Source of the DNA: Desulfovibrio sp. | Lineage (GTDB): Bacteria > Desulfobacterota > Desulfovibrionia > Desulfovibrionales > Desulfovibrionaceae | Assembly (NCBI GenBank): GCA_031260965.1 | Contig: JAISKK010000020.1 | Location: 1 to 49,005, forward strand | Reading direction: 5' to 3' | Length of the DNA: 49,005 bases | Part shown: positions 15,680 to 23,569 of the stretch, one piece after another | Position numbering within the stretch: position 1 is the stretch's first letter | Layout of the letters: each line of letters begins with the position of its first letter | Notes under the pieces: model-generated | What the model was told of the DNA's origin: nothing | Database searches by the model: none | Seen by the model: the letters and a program-made list of their open reading frames with translations, nothing else | Made by a program: the position numbers and the translations under genes

Positions 15680-17170
15680 CTATATAATCTGTCTCAGGGC
15701 GCGGACAAGCTGGTCTATTTCCTCCGCGCTGTTGTAGAAGGCAAGGGAGGGCCGCACTGTGCCTTCGTATCCGAAATGGCGCAGTATCGGCTGGGCGCAA
15801 TGATGCCCCGCCCGCACGGCAATGCCCTGCCTGCTCAGACGCTCTCCCACTTCCGTAATACTGTGCCCATCCAGGACGAAAGACAATACGCTGGCCTTGT
15901 GCGCCGCCGTCCCCACCAGATGCAGACCCGGAATCCGCGCAAGTTCCCGGATGCCGTAGTTGAGCAGTGCCTGTTCATAGCCGGCTATATTGGCCATGCC
16001 GATCTGCGACACATAATCAAGGGCCGCGCCAAGGCCCACGGCATCGGCGATGTTGCCCGTACCGGCCTCGAATTTGGCGGGGGCCTTCTGGTACTCGGTG
16101 CGTTCAAAGGTCACATCGGCGATCATATTGCCGCCGCCCTGATAGGGTTTTGCCGCCTCCAGCACGTCATCCTTGCCGTAAAGCGCTCCAATGCCGGTGG
16201 GTCCGAAGATCTTGTGCCCGGAAAAGACAAAGAAATCCGCATCCAGGGCCGATACGTTAACCGGCATATGCGAGACTGATTGCGCGCCGTCAATGCAGAC
16301 CCGTACGCTGAAGCCGTGGGCTATGGCGATCATTTCCTCCACAGGGGCGATGGTGCCCAGAGCGTTGGAGACATGGGCCAGCGAGGCGAAACGGGTGCGG
16401 CGGTTAAAGAGTTTGCCGTACTCCGCGAGGATGATCTGCCCGCTTTCATCAACGGGGGCCACACGCAGGACAGCGCCTGTTTCAGCAGCGACAATCTGCC
16501 AGGGGACAATATTGGCATGATGCTCAAGCAGACTCAGGATAATCTCGTCTCCGGTCCGCAGCAGGGGTTTGACGTAAGCCTGGGCGACGAGGTTAATAGC
16601 CTCTGTCGTGCCGCGCACGAAGACGATGTTGTCCGTCCCCGGGGCGCCTATAAAGCGGGCGACTTTTAACCGCGCCGCTTCATAGGCGTCGGTTGAACGT
16701 GCCGCAAGGGTGTGCGCGCCCCTGTGCACATTGGAATTTTCGTGGGCATAATAATAGCTGATGCGATCGATGACCTGGCGGGGACGCTGGGTGGTGGCCG
16801 CATTATCCAGCCAGACCAGCTTTTTTCCCTCAACCTTTTCCTCCAGAATGGGAAAATCCGCGCGTATCGTTTGCAGGGGAATATTCCCGACATAAGGAGC
16901 AGGAGCAAGGCGAACACCGCTTACGCCAGACGCAAGACCCGATTCCACAGACCCGGGAGTGGGAGCCGGCAACACTGCCGGACTTCCCTGCGGGACCAGG
17001 GCAGGGGCAAAACTTTGGCCCGCCGGAGCGGAAAAATCCGGAAAATATCCGGCCAGAATCGCCGCAAGCTCCCGATCGTCCGGCAGACCATAGGCTTTGG
17101 GGTCCAAAGCCCCCAAATCCGTCCGCCAGAGATCCGAATTACGCGTGGGCGCGTTACTTGCTGTAGTCAT
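15680..17170 (-). CDS. Family 2A encapsulin cargo cysteine desulfurase (SufS-like with N-terminal targeting extension)
   Basis: A 496-residue PLP enzyme from ATG 17170, behind GGGGGAATATT and overlapping the shell gene by 17 bases. Residues 1-100 are an extension absent from ordinary SufS: DPKAYGLPDDRELAAILAGY near 23-42, then a flexible P/A/G/S stretch. Residues 101-496 are a full class V desulfurase: WLDNAATTQRP, NSNVHRGAH, the PLP lysine K320 in FSGHKIFGPTG, and the persulfide cysteine C458 in AGHHCAQP. It takes sulfur from cysteine, leaving alanine. The extension plus adjacency to the shell gene identify it as nanocompartment cargo; what accepts or stores the sulfur is not shown by the sequence. 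Confidence 0.92.
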   Translation of the reverse strand: MTTASNAPTRNSDLWRTDLGALDPKAYGLPDDRELAAILAGYFPDFSAPAGQSFAPALVPQGSPAVLPAPTPGSVESGLASGVSGVRLAPAPYVGNIPLQTIRADFPILEEKVEGKKLVWLDNAATTQRPRQVIDRISYYYAHENSNVHRGAHTLAARSTDAYEAARLKVARFIGAPGTDNIVFVRGTTEAINLVAQAYVKPLLRTGDEIILSLLEHHANIVPWQIVAAETGAVLRVAPVDESGQIILAEYGKLFNRRTRFASLAHVSNALGTIAPVEEMIAIAHGFSVRVCIDGAQSVSHMPVNVSALDADFFVFSGHKIFGPTGIGALYGKDDVLEAAKPYQGGGNMIADVTFERTEYQKAPAKFEAGTGNIADAVGLGAALDYVSQIGMANIAGYEQALLNYGIRELARIPGLHLVGTAAHKASVLSFVLDGHSITEVGERLSRQGIAVRAGHHCAQPILRHFGYEGTVRPSLAFYNSAEEIDQLVRALRQII

Positions 17171-18101
17171 AATATTCCCCCACATCAACGTCTTCCAGCA
17201 CTGCGATGGCGTCATCAGCCAAAATGGCGGCCGAGCAGTACAGGGAAAGCAGATAGGAGGCTACACCCTGGTCGTTGATGCCCCGCAGACGCACGGACAG
17301 ACCCCTGGATTGTTCGCCGGGCAGTCCTGTCTGGTAGAGACCGATAACTCCACGTTTCTGTTCACCGGTACGAACCAGCAGGATGTTGGTTTTGCCGGCT
17401 TTTCCCTTGGGATTCTTGAGGCCGTCCACAAAAAGCTTGTCCGTGGGAATGAGCGGGATGCCGCGCCAGACAATGAATGTGCCGCCGGCAATATTCACTG
17501 TGGTCGGAGGCACTCCGCGGCGGGTGCATTCCCGTTCAAAGGCCGCGATAGCCCGCGGATGGGCCAGGAAAAAGGAGGGATCCTTCCAGACCTTGGCAAT
17601 CAGCTCGTCCAGATCGTCCGGCATGGGCGCGCCGAAGCGGGGCTTGATCTTCTGCGTGTCGGCAATATTTTTCAGCAGACCATAGTCGTCGTTATTGATG
17701 ATCTGGCTTTCCTGACGTTCTTTCAGGCTTTCAATAGCCAGGGCAATCTGTTCCCCCACCTGATCATAGGGAGCGCTGTAGACGTCTGAAACCTTGGTGT
17801 CCACATTGATAATCGTGCTGATGGAATTGAGTGTGTATTCACGCGGGCTGGTCTGGTATTCTATGTAGCCCTGGGGAATTTCCGCTTTGTTCGGATCCTG
17901 GCTGCACAGCACATCCAGCGGCGTATCTCCCTCCACAACCTTGTTCACGCGGTAAATGCCCGCTTCCAGACCCTTGAATTCCAGCAATTGCGTCAGATAA
18001 CGCGGCGTAATTGAGCCGAACTGGGGCGGGGTTTTGGTGACATTCGTCAGTTGGTAGGCCGCATCCCGGCCCAGGGCGTTCAGCAGTGATTTCTCCGGCA
18101 T
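17154..18101 (-). CDS. Family 2A encapsulin shell protein (SrpI-like)
   Basis: A 315-residue HK97-fold shell protein. It begins MPEKSLLNALGRDAAYQLTN, continues TPPQFGSITPRYLTQLLEFK and NKVVEGDTPLDVLC, and ends with a region containing RLRGINDQGVASYLLSLYCS and LEDVDVGEYYDY, the pattern I know from SrpI-type family 2A shells. The length equals the family's. Such proteins self-assemble into roughly 25-nm T=1 shells that enclose a cysteine desulfurase, and the next gene is one. AGGGAGA precedes the ATG, and a sigma-70 promoter lies 130 bp upstream. It was earlier annotated in other genomes as a sulfur-regulated or antigen protein. Confidence 0.93.
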   Translation of the reverse strand: MPEKSLLNALGRDAAYQLTNVTKTPPQFGSITPRYLTQLLEFKGLEAGIYRVNKVVEGDTPLDVLCSQDPNKAEIPQGYIEYQTSPREYTLNSISTIINVDTKVSDVYSAPYDQVGEQIALAIESLKERQESQIINNDDYGLLKNIADTQKIKPRFGAPMPDDLDELIAKVWKDPSFFLAHPRAIAAFERECTRRGVPPTTVNIAGGTFIVWRGIPLIPTDKLFVDGLKNPKGKAGKTNILLVRTGEQKRGVIGLYQTGLPGEQSRGLSVRLRGINDQGVASYLLSLYCSAAILADDAIAVLEDVDVGEYYDYSK

Positions 18102-18116
18102 GACTTTCTCCCTAAG

Positions 18117-18176
18117 TTAATATTGAGGTTGCGGCAAAGAAGAAACGGCAGGGCGCGTTTCGCCGGCAAGGCCCAT
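18117..18176 (-). CDS. Possible 19-residue leader peptide ahead of the encapsulin gene
   Basis: An ATG at 18176 has GGAG eight bases upstream (18188-18185) and opens a 19-codon frame (MGLAGETRPAVSSLPQPQY) ending with TAA 15 bases before the encapsulin start. The frame is too short to judge by composition; the SD spacing and the position inside the transcript are the case for it. It holds no cysteine, so classical cysteine-codon attenuation is not suggested. Confidence 0.35.
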   Translation of the reverse strand: MGLAGETRPAVSSLPQPQY

Positions 18177-18228
18177 AAGGTGATCTCCAATAATTAATAT
18201 AAAACCGACCGTCTTAATGATATTTAGA

Positions 18229-18257
18229 ATGATAGGCTGTGACAGGCGCTATGTCAA
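18229..18257 (-). promoter_or_regulatory. Sigma-70 promoter of the encapsulin operon
   Basis: On the minus strand TTGACA (18257-18252) and TATCAT (18234-18229) are separated by exactly 17 bases. This leaves a leader of roughly 120 bases before the shell gene, which carries the small frame at 18176-18117. Confidence 0.7.
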
Positions 18258-18454
18258 CAAAAAAAGCTATCGACACAAAAAAGGTATGGCAACTGCTCAT
18301 TTTGAAAACATGACAGGGGCTTGACATCTATTTCCCCGCTATGAGAGAAGAAATATATATCGGTATGATCCAAAAATATTATGCGCATGCCATGCCAAGG
18401 CGCAAAACCGCGCAACCCGGCGCAAAAAACCATATATACGGATGGAGAAAAAAG

Positions 18455-19030
18455 ATGAAATCCCTGAAAGGAACAAAGACGGAGAAAAACATTCTCACGG
18501 CCTTTGCCGGAGAATCCCAAGCCCGCAACCGCTATACCTTTTTCGCCAGCGCGGCCAAAAAGGAAGGTTTTGTCCAGATCAGCGACATTATTACCGAAAC
18601 AGCCAACCAGGAAAGCGAACACGCCAAACGCCTCTTCAAGTTTCTTGAAGGCGGGGATGTGGAAATCGTGGCGGCTTTCCCGGCAGGGATCATCTCCGAT
18701 ACCCGGACCAACCTGATCAACTCCGCTGCCGGAGAACACCACGAGTACACGGAAATGTACCCGCAGTTCGCGGCCATCGCCGTCCAGGAAGGTTTCGCGG
18801 AAGTGGCGGACTGCATGAAAGCCATAGCCGTGGCCGAGGCCTTCCATGAAAAACGCTTCCTGGATTTCGCTGCCAACATCAAGGAAGGCCGCGTCTTCTC
18901 CCGTCCGGAACCCGTCAAATGGCGCTGCCGCAACTGTGGCTACATTCACGAAGGCAACGGCGCTCCCACTCTCTGTCCGGCCTGCGACCATCCCCAGGCC
19001 CATTTCGAGTTGCTCGGCATTAACTGGTAA
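18455..19030 (+). CDS. rbr: Rubrerythrin
   Basis: A 191-residue protein from ATG 18455 (GGATGGAGAAAAAAG upstream; a longer frame from 18341 lacks a good SD). The N-terminal four-helix diiron domain shows GESQARNRYTFFASAAKKEG, ETANQESEHAKRLF and the later EGFAEVADCMKAIAVAEAFH. The C-terminal rubredoxin domain holds C-x2-C twice (CRNCGYIHEG, CPACDHP). It reduces hydrogen peroxide using electrons from rubredoxin in anaerobes. It is transcribed away from the encapsulin operon from the same 350-bp interval. Confidence 0.95.
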   Translation: MKSLKGTKTEKNILTAFAGESQARNRYTFFASAAKKEGFVQISDIITETANQESEHAKRLFKFLEGGDVEIVAAFPAGIISDTRTNLINSAAGEHHEYTEMYPQFAAIAVQEGFAEVADCMKAIAVAEAFHEKRFLDFAANIKEGRVFSRPEPVKWRCRNCGYIHEGNGAPTLCPACDHPQAHFELLGINW

Positions 19031-19062
19031 TTTAAATATTCAGCCGAAAAAACCTGATTTAA

Positions 19063-19098
19063 AGTGAATGGCTCCGCCAGCCGGCGGAGCCATTCACT
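19063..19098. terminator. Perfect 16-bp hairpin between rubrerythrin and the hydrolase gene
   Basis: AGTGAATGGCTCCGCC (19063-19078) and GGCGGAGCCATTCACT (19083-19098) are perfect complements with a 4-base loop, preceded by AAA and followed by TT. It lies between convergent genes and should stop transcription from both sides. Confidence 0.75.
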
Positions 19099-19103
19099 TT
19101 CCC

Positions 19104-20021
19104 CTACTTTATGGGCGTGAATTTGTAGCCGCTTCCTTCCTTGCTCACCTTTCCGCTGCCGGGGAAAGGGATGTGCATTCCCGCCACTTCGATGTCCTTT
19201 TCCGCCGCCATGTCCAGAATGCGCTTGCGGCTCTTGATCGCGGCTGCAACATCCTGATCATAGCTCGGACATTCGTCCGGCAAAGGAAACTGCAGGGCGG
19301 CGGCGTGCAACAGATCTCCCAGGATCAAAAGTTGCCTGTCCCCGGCCTGAACATGAAAAACCGTGTGCCCGGGGGTGTGTCCGACGGCGTCAAGGGCCCT
19401 TACACCAGGCAGTAATTCCGTTCCAAAAGCGAAGGGGGGTAGAAAATCCGTGCCGTAAGCCGCCATTACCTCCCGCACCAGACGCGCGTTCGGGTGATTC
19501 GGGTCGGAATTGATTTTTCCAAGCCAGTATTCGATTTCCGGCGCTGCCACCAGGATGCCGGCGTGAGGGAAAGCGCGTTTTCCGTCTTTCAGCAGACCGC
19601 CGATATGGTCCATGTGCATATGCGTTAGCAGCACCCCACGGATTTTGTCCGGGCTTGCCCCCAGGGAGGCAAGCTGCTCCAGAAGCTCGCTGTGACCGGT
19701 CCCATAAGGACCGTAGCCGGCGTCCACCAGAAAAAGGCGGCCCCGCGCGTCCACCAGAAACGAGTTGATGGAAGACGGAGTTTTGCCGTCCTGGAAATAG
19801 CTGTTTCTTTGCTCCGGCGTAGCCGGGCCATTGAAAAGCGCGACATCCATACTCCCGGAACGGTCAAGCAGGGCGTGAATTTTCAGCCCCTCTGCATCAA
19901 CGATGAGAACCGGACTTTCCGCCGCCCGCGCCGTTCCGGTCTGGACAAAGACCAGAGCAAAAAGCGGGACGAGAAAAAACGTAAGGCAAAGAGTGATGCG
20001 ATAAAGCAAATTCTGTTTCAT
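19104..20021 (-). CDS. Exported metallo-beta-lactamase-fold hydrolase
   Basis: A 305-residue protein from ATG 20021 (TTGAGG upstream; a longer frame from 20078 is less likely because the signal peptide starts here). A Sec signal peptide spans residues 1-33 (TGTARAAES). The mature part has the MBL metal motif THMHMDHIGG, then GHTPGHTVFHV and LGDLLHAAALQFPLPDECPS, the pattern of the quorum-quenching/PNGM-like periplasmic MBL group. It is a dinuclear zinc or iron hydrolase of unknown substrate, probably periplasmic. Confidence 0.85.
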   Translation of the reverse strand: MKQNLLYRITLCLTFFLVPLFALVFVQTGTARAAESPVLIVDAEGLKIHALLDRSGSMDVALFNGPATPEQRNSYFQDGKTPSSINSFLVDARGRLFLVDAGYGPYGTGHSELLEQLASLGASPDKIRGVLLTHMHMDHIGGLLKDGKRAFPHAGILVAAPEIEYWLGKINSDPNHPNARLVREVMAAYGTDFLPPFAFGTELLPGVRALDAVGHTPGHTVFHVQAGDRQLLILGDLLHAAALQFPLPDECPSYDQDVAAAIKSRKRILDMAAEKDIEVAGMHIPFPGSGKVSKEGSGYKFTPIK

Positions 20022-20058
20022 GGCCTCAAGCTCCAACTGATAGTGTAAAAAAAAGATC

Positions 20059-21423
20059 CTACAGACGCCAGTAAACAAATCCGGCCCCTTCCGCTTCGTC
20101 CCGCTTCCAGACTCCTTTCACATCCAGCAATATGGCCCTGTCGGGCGCGGCATATCGCGCCGCCAGATCCTCCAGGCTCAGGGCGGTGTAGGCCGAATGC
20201 GCGACCGCGAAAATCGCGGCGTCCAGATTGCGCATATCCGCAAGGGGAGAAAGCGCAAAACCATATTCCCGGGCCGCCTCTTCCGCATCGGCCAGTGGAT
20301 CGTGAACGAGAACGCTCAAGCCGTATTCCTCAAGTTCCGCCTTGATGCCGGGGACACGGCTGTTGCGCAGATCCGGCACATTTTCCTTGAAGGTAAGTCC
20401 AAAAATGCCCACCCGCGCCCGGTCCGCCAAGCGTCCGCCGGAGATGAGCAGTTTAACGGTTTTTTCCGCAATATACTTGCCCATATTGTCGTTGATGCGC
20501 CGCCCGGCCAGAATAACCTGGGGGTGGTAGCCGGCTTCCTCGGCCTTGAAGGTCAGATAATAGGGGTCAACCCCGATGCAGTGTCCACCCACCAGACCGG
20601 GACGGAAGGGCAGGAAATTCCATTTACTGCCGGCTGCCTCCAGCACGTCCAGGGTATCTATGCCCAGACGATCGAAGATCAGGGACAGCTCGTTCATCAG
20701 GGCGATGTTCAAATCCCGCTGGGTATTTTCAATAACCTTGGCGCTTTCCGCGACCCGGATAGAGGGCGCGCGGTGAATGCCCGCCTTGACCACCCTGCCG
20801 TAAATGCCGGCCGCCACTTCCAGGGCCTCGGGCGTACTCGCCGACACCACTTTGACGATGTTTTCCAGGGTATGGGTCTTGTCGCCCGGATTGATGCGCT
20901 CCGGCGAATAGACCAGAGCGAAATCGCGTCCGTATTTCAGACCGGATTCCCGAGCCAGAATGACGGCGCAGATGTCTTCGCTTGTACCGGGATAAACGGT
21001 GGATTCAAAAGAGATAAGAGTACCCCGGCGCAGATTGCCGCCTACCAGGGCCGTAGCCTTGCGCAGGGGTTCCAGGTCCGGATTGCGATGCGCATCAATA
21101 GGCGTGGGCACGGCGACAACGATGAAACGCGCGGCGGCAAGATCTGCGGGATTACAGGAAAATTCCAGCCCGGAACGGGTCAGGGCGGCGGATGCAACCT
21201 CCCCGGTTGCGTCTCGCCCCGCGCGCAGTTCGGCTATGCGGCCTTCGGAGATATCAAAGCCGAGCACGGAGAAAGGTCCGGCCAGGGCTACAGCCAGAGG
21301 CAGACCGACATAGCCGAGACCGACTACCGCTATTTTTTCCCGTTTTTCCGTAAAATCCTCAAGAAGCGGAAAAAAGGCGGGCGAAGCGCCCTCCTCTCTT
21401 GAATTGCTGTCAGCTTTACACAT
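20059..21423 (-). CDS. UDP-N-acetylhexosamine dehydrogenase (WbpO/TviB/WecC-type nucleotide-sugar dehydrogenase)
   Basis: About 454 residues from ATG 21423, behind AAAGGCGG. An N-terminal Rossmann motif (KIAVVGLGYVGLPLAVALAG), VVAVPTPIDAHRNPDL, the central catalytic cysteine motif GLVGGHCIGVDPYYLT and the C-terminal GLTFKENVPDLRNSR are all intact. It oxidises C6 of a UDP-aminosugar to the uronic acid with 2 NAD+, for capsule, O-antigen or similar polysaccharide. No glycan cluster surrounds it, so which sugar is unknown. Its 3' end overlaps the upstream reach of the hydrolase gene only outside that gene's chosen start. Confidence 0.92.
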   Translation of the reverse strand: MCKADSNSREEGASPAFFPLLEDFTEKREKIAVVGLGYVGLPLAVALAGPFSVLGFDISEGRIAELRAGRDATGEVASAALTRSGLEFSCNPADLAAARFIVVAVPTPIDAHRNPDLEPLRKATALVGGNLRRGTLISFESTVYPGTSEDICAVILARESGLKYGRDFALVYSPERINPGDKTHTLENIVKVVSASTPEALEVAAGIYGRVVKAGIHRAPSIRVAESAKVIENTQRDLNIALMNELSLIFDRLGIDTLDVLEAAGSKWNFLPFRPGLVGGHCIGVDPYYLTFKAEEAGYHPQVILAGRRINDNMGKYIAEKTVKLLISGGRLADRARVGIFGLTFKENVPDLRNSRVPGIKAELEEYGLSVLVHDPLADAEEAAREYGFALSPLADMRNLDAAIFAVAHSAYTALSLEDLAARYAAPDRAILLDVKGVWKRDEAEGAGFVYWRL

Positions 21424-21479
21424 GAATCCGCCTTTTTCACCTTCGGATTCCAAAGCGCGCTTGCGCTTTGGAATGGCAA

Positions 21480-22217
21480 TCAACCGGGCTTTTCGCCGCT
21501 GTGCAGACAAACGATACCGGCCGCGATTTTTTTGTAGCGTACATTGACAAAACCCGCCGCGCCCATTTCCCCCGCCAGTTCATCCGCCGCCGGATAACTC
21601 AGAATGCTGTCCGCCAGATGCCGGTATGCGCCGTAATTGCCGGAAACAAGACCCCCGGCGACCGGCAGGATACGGGTCAGATAAAAATTGTAAAGGCCGA
21701 ACAGCAGAGGCTCTTTAGCCCCGGCAAATTCCAGGATGCAAAAACGTCCTTTGGGTGTCAGCACACGCAGGACTTCGGCATAGACTTCCGCGCGCTCGCT
21801 GATATTGCGCAGACCAAAGGCCATGGTCGAGGCGGACATGCAGGCGTCCGGCAAAGGCAAAGACCGCGCGTCCCCGGTCAGGGGCAGTACCTTATGTCGC
21901 CCTGGGCCGTCCAGTTTGCTCAGTCCCTTGCGCAGCATGGGCTTGCAAAAATCAAGGGCGGCTATTTTGTAGTCCGGGAAACGCCGGGACAGAACCAGAC
22001 TGAGTTCCATGGTTCCGGCTGCCAGATCCAGAATGCGCCGCTCCCCCCTTTCCGGCAAGGGCAGCAACGCATCGGCCAGCTTCTCGCGCCAGCCGGAATC
22101 CAGTCCCAGACTCAAAATGTGATTTAAAAGATCGTAAACTCCCGAAATATGGGAAAAGATGCCGCGCACATGCCCAGTGTCGAAACCGGGGGCGGGAGAA
22201 CATTCTTCAGCTCGCAT
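21480..22217 (-). CDS. ubiE: Demethylmenaquinone methyltransferase (UbiE/MenG)
   Basis: A 245-residue SAM methyltransferase. FSHISGVYDLLNHILSLGLD is the UbiE signature start, ILDLAAGTMELSLVLSRRFP is motif I, and MAFGLRNISERAEVYAEVLR with TPKGRFCILEFA are UbiE family motifs. It methylates demethylmenaquinone to menaquinone in respiratory quinone synthesis; in a sulfate reducer the menaquinone role is the likely one. Its ATG overlaps the stop codon of the small upstream gene, so the two are co-translated. Confidence 0.93.
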   Translation of the reverse strand: MRAEECSPAPGFDTGHVRGIFSHISGVYDLLNHILSLGLDSGWREKLADALLPLPERGERRILDLAAGTMELSLVLSRRFPDYKIAALDFCKPMLRKGLSKLDGPGRHKVLPLTGDARSLPLPDACMSASTMAFGLRNISERAEVYAEVLRVLTPKGRFCILEFAGAKEPLLFGLYNFYLTRILPVAGGLVSGNYGAYRHLADSILSYPAADELAGEMGAAGFVNVRYKKIAAGIVCLHSGEKPG

Positions 22218-22440
22218 CAGCCCGTCCGCTCTCCGAACGCGATCCCGCTCCCTGACCAGCGGTATCTTCCGCCTTCAGCACGGTCGCCCCTGGAGTCTGG
22301 CTGTTTATTGCCGCAAGGACAACTCGGTAAATATCGGGGAAAACCCCGGCGAAGTTGGCGGTGGAAATACGACCCGTTTCAATGAATTTAACCACGATTT
22401 CCTTGGTCACCTGCAAGGCTTCGCGCGCGTCTTTTTCCAT
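22207..22440 (-). CDS. Conserved-looking small protein upstream of ubiE
   Basis: A 77-residue protein from ATG 22440 (MEKDAREALQVTKEIVVKFI). I recognise the general look, a helical N-terminus with KFIETGRISTANFAGVFPDI and YRVVLAAIN, somewhat like the N-terminal helices of MucR-type regulators, but there is no zinc finger. The C-terminal 25 residues are polar and likely disordered. It overlaps ubiE by 11 bases. Function unknown. A terminator-like hairpin sits just upstream. Confidence 0.65.
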   Translation of the reverse strand: MEKDAREALQVTKEIVVKFIETGRISTANFAGVFPDIYRVVLAAINSQTPGATVLKAEDTAGQGAGSRSESGRADAS

Positions 22441-22744
22441 ATCGGTCCGGCGCAGGAATAAAAAAACCGCCCTTGGGAACGGTTGAGGCCACAATGGCTG
22501 TTAACCGGGCGGAAAAGAGAAAAAACTATGCGCCACTCCCCTTTTTTGCGCTTTTTAGCATTGCCGGAAGGCTTTGGCAAGTTTACCAAGATAAAAGGCC
22601 GCGCGGGCTGACAGCACAGAGGGATGCCCATCGGAACGGGGGTTGTGCTTGTCTCGTCGCGCAGGCTCTGCCGCTTAACGAAAAAGTATGGACTGTGCCG
22701 GTGAGTTGTATTTAAGAAGCCATTTCAAAATGAACTATGGACTT
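22441..22744. other. Intergenic region of about 300 bases with one clear hairpin
   Basis: No credible gene is seen here. On the minus strand it is the leader of the small gene/ubiE transcript and contains the terminator-like structure at 22460-22512. A 74-codon frame over 22407-22631 has no SD and a composition unlike a protein. Confidence 0.5.
22460..22512 (-). terminator. Terminator-like hairpin in the leader of the ubiE operon
   Basis: On the minus strand CCGCCC (22512-22507) pairs with GGGCGG (22472-22467), with an inner GGTT/AACC and GGCC/GGCT stem, and is followed by a run of seven T (22466-22460). It ends 20 bases before the start codon of the gene at 22440, so it is either an attenuator of that operon or the terminator of the gene group upstream. 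Confidence 0.6.
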
Positions 22745-23569
22745 CTAATACAAAGGCACATTATGCAGGGTCAGGGCGTCCCCAAGCTCGCGCAGGGCCG
22801 GAGCCACGTCTTTTGGGAAAAGCTGGCTGAGCGGCCAGTCCAGATCCCGCGTCCCCGCCCCCGTCTCCACCCGGAAACGGATCTTCGCGCCCCCGCCCGC
22901 CCGCAAAGCGCCAAGTGGACCTGAACCTTCCTTGCCCTCCACAAGCCGCGCTTCCAGAACCCGGTCATAGAATATAAGCAGGGGCTGGGCGAAAAAGGCC
23001 GGAGAAAGAACAAAATGCCGCTCGTGCAGCCCGAGAGCGTTATTTTTCGCGGCCCGCCACATGCAGTAAGCCCCGGCCAAAACCATGCCCCCGCTTATGA
23101 TCATCGCGTCATAAGACCCCATCCACATAGCGGCGAGAGTCCCGACGATCAGGGCCAGGGTCCAGACACGCGCCTTTTTCAGGGCCGCAGCAGGAAAAAC
23201 ATAAAGCGCCCCCGCATGGCCGGAGGGAGCGGGCCTAAAATCCGCATAACGGACCCGGCAATTGCTCATGGCGCTGCCCAGCATATAGATGATGCTTCCC
23301 GGCAGGGTAAGCAGACCGGCAATCATGGACAGAGGAAGACCCAGCTTGCTGCCTGTGGAGATAAGGGCGAGGGCTATGGCCTGCACAACCAGCAGACCCA
23401 TGAAAATGGGCCGGACGGCCAGAGCCGTCTGCACAAAGGATTCTATGACCTCGCGCTCCTCACCCGGAAAGGCGTTCAAATCAACGCTGCTCAAACCGGA
23501 AAAAAGCATCCAGCCCATGAGGAGGTTCAGAAAAAGCCCGACCCAGGCGGCAGGATGAATGTTACGCAT
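22745..23569 (-). CDS. Multi-pass membrane protein of unknown function
   Basis: I do not recognise this 274-residue protein. Hydrophobic segments lie near residues 8-26, 52-70, 74-98, 133-152 and 155-170, and the last 90 residues are soluble, ending in LPLD-type charged sequence (DLDWPLSQLFPKDVAPALRE). The start codon ATG overlaps the stop of the FMN enzyme gene upstream (TAA at 23570-23572), so it is made with it. A periplasmic or cytoplasmic C-terminal domain with a carrier role is possible, but nothing in the sequence says so. Confidence 0.7.
   Translation of the reverse strand: MRNIHPAAWVGLFLNLLMGWMLFSGLSSVDLNAFPGEEREVIESFVQTALAVRPIFMGLLVVQAIALALISTGSKLGLPLSMIAGLLTLPGSIIYMLGSAMSNCRVRYADFRPAPSGHAGALYVFPAAALKKARVWTLALIVGTLAAMWMGSYDAMIISGGMVLAGAYCMWRAAKNNALGLHERHFVLSPAFFAQPLLIFYDRVLEARLVEGKEGSGPLGALRAGGGAKIRFRVETGAGTRDLDWPLSQLFPKDVAPALRELGDALTLHNVPLY

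Noticed and set aside
18341..18454. 38-residue N-terminal extension for rubrerythrin
   Set aside because: It is unlike the family, basic, and has no SD; the ATG at 18455 gives the usual rubrerythrin start.
20197..21402. A 401-codon open frame on the plus strand opposite the nucleotide-sugar dehydrogenase
   Set aside because: The minus-strand gene has all family motifs. The antisense frame has none.
22407..22631. 74-codon minus-strand frame through the ubiE leader
   Set aside because: It has no SD, overlaps the terminator-like hairpin, and its Cys/Arg/Lys-rich product looks non-coding.
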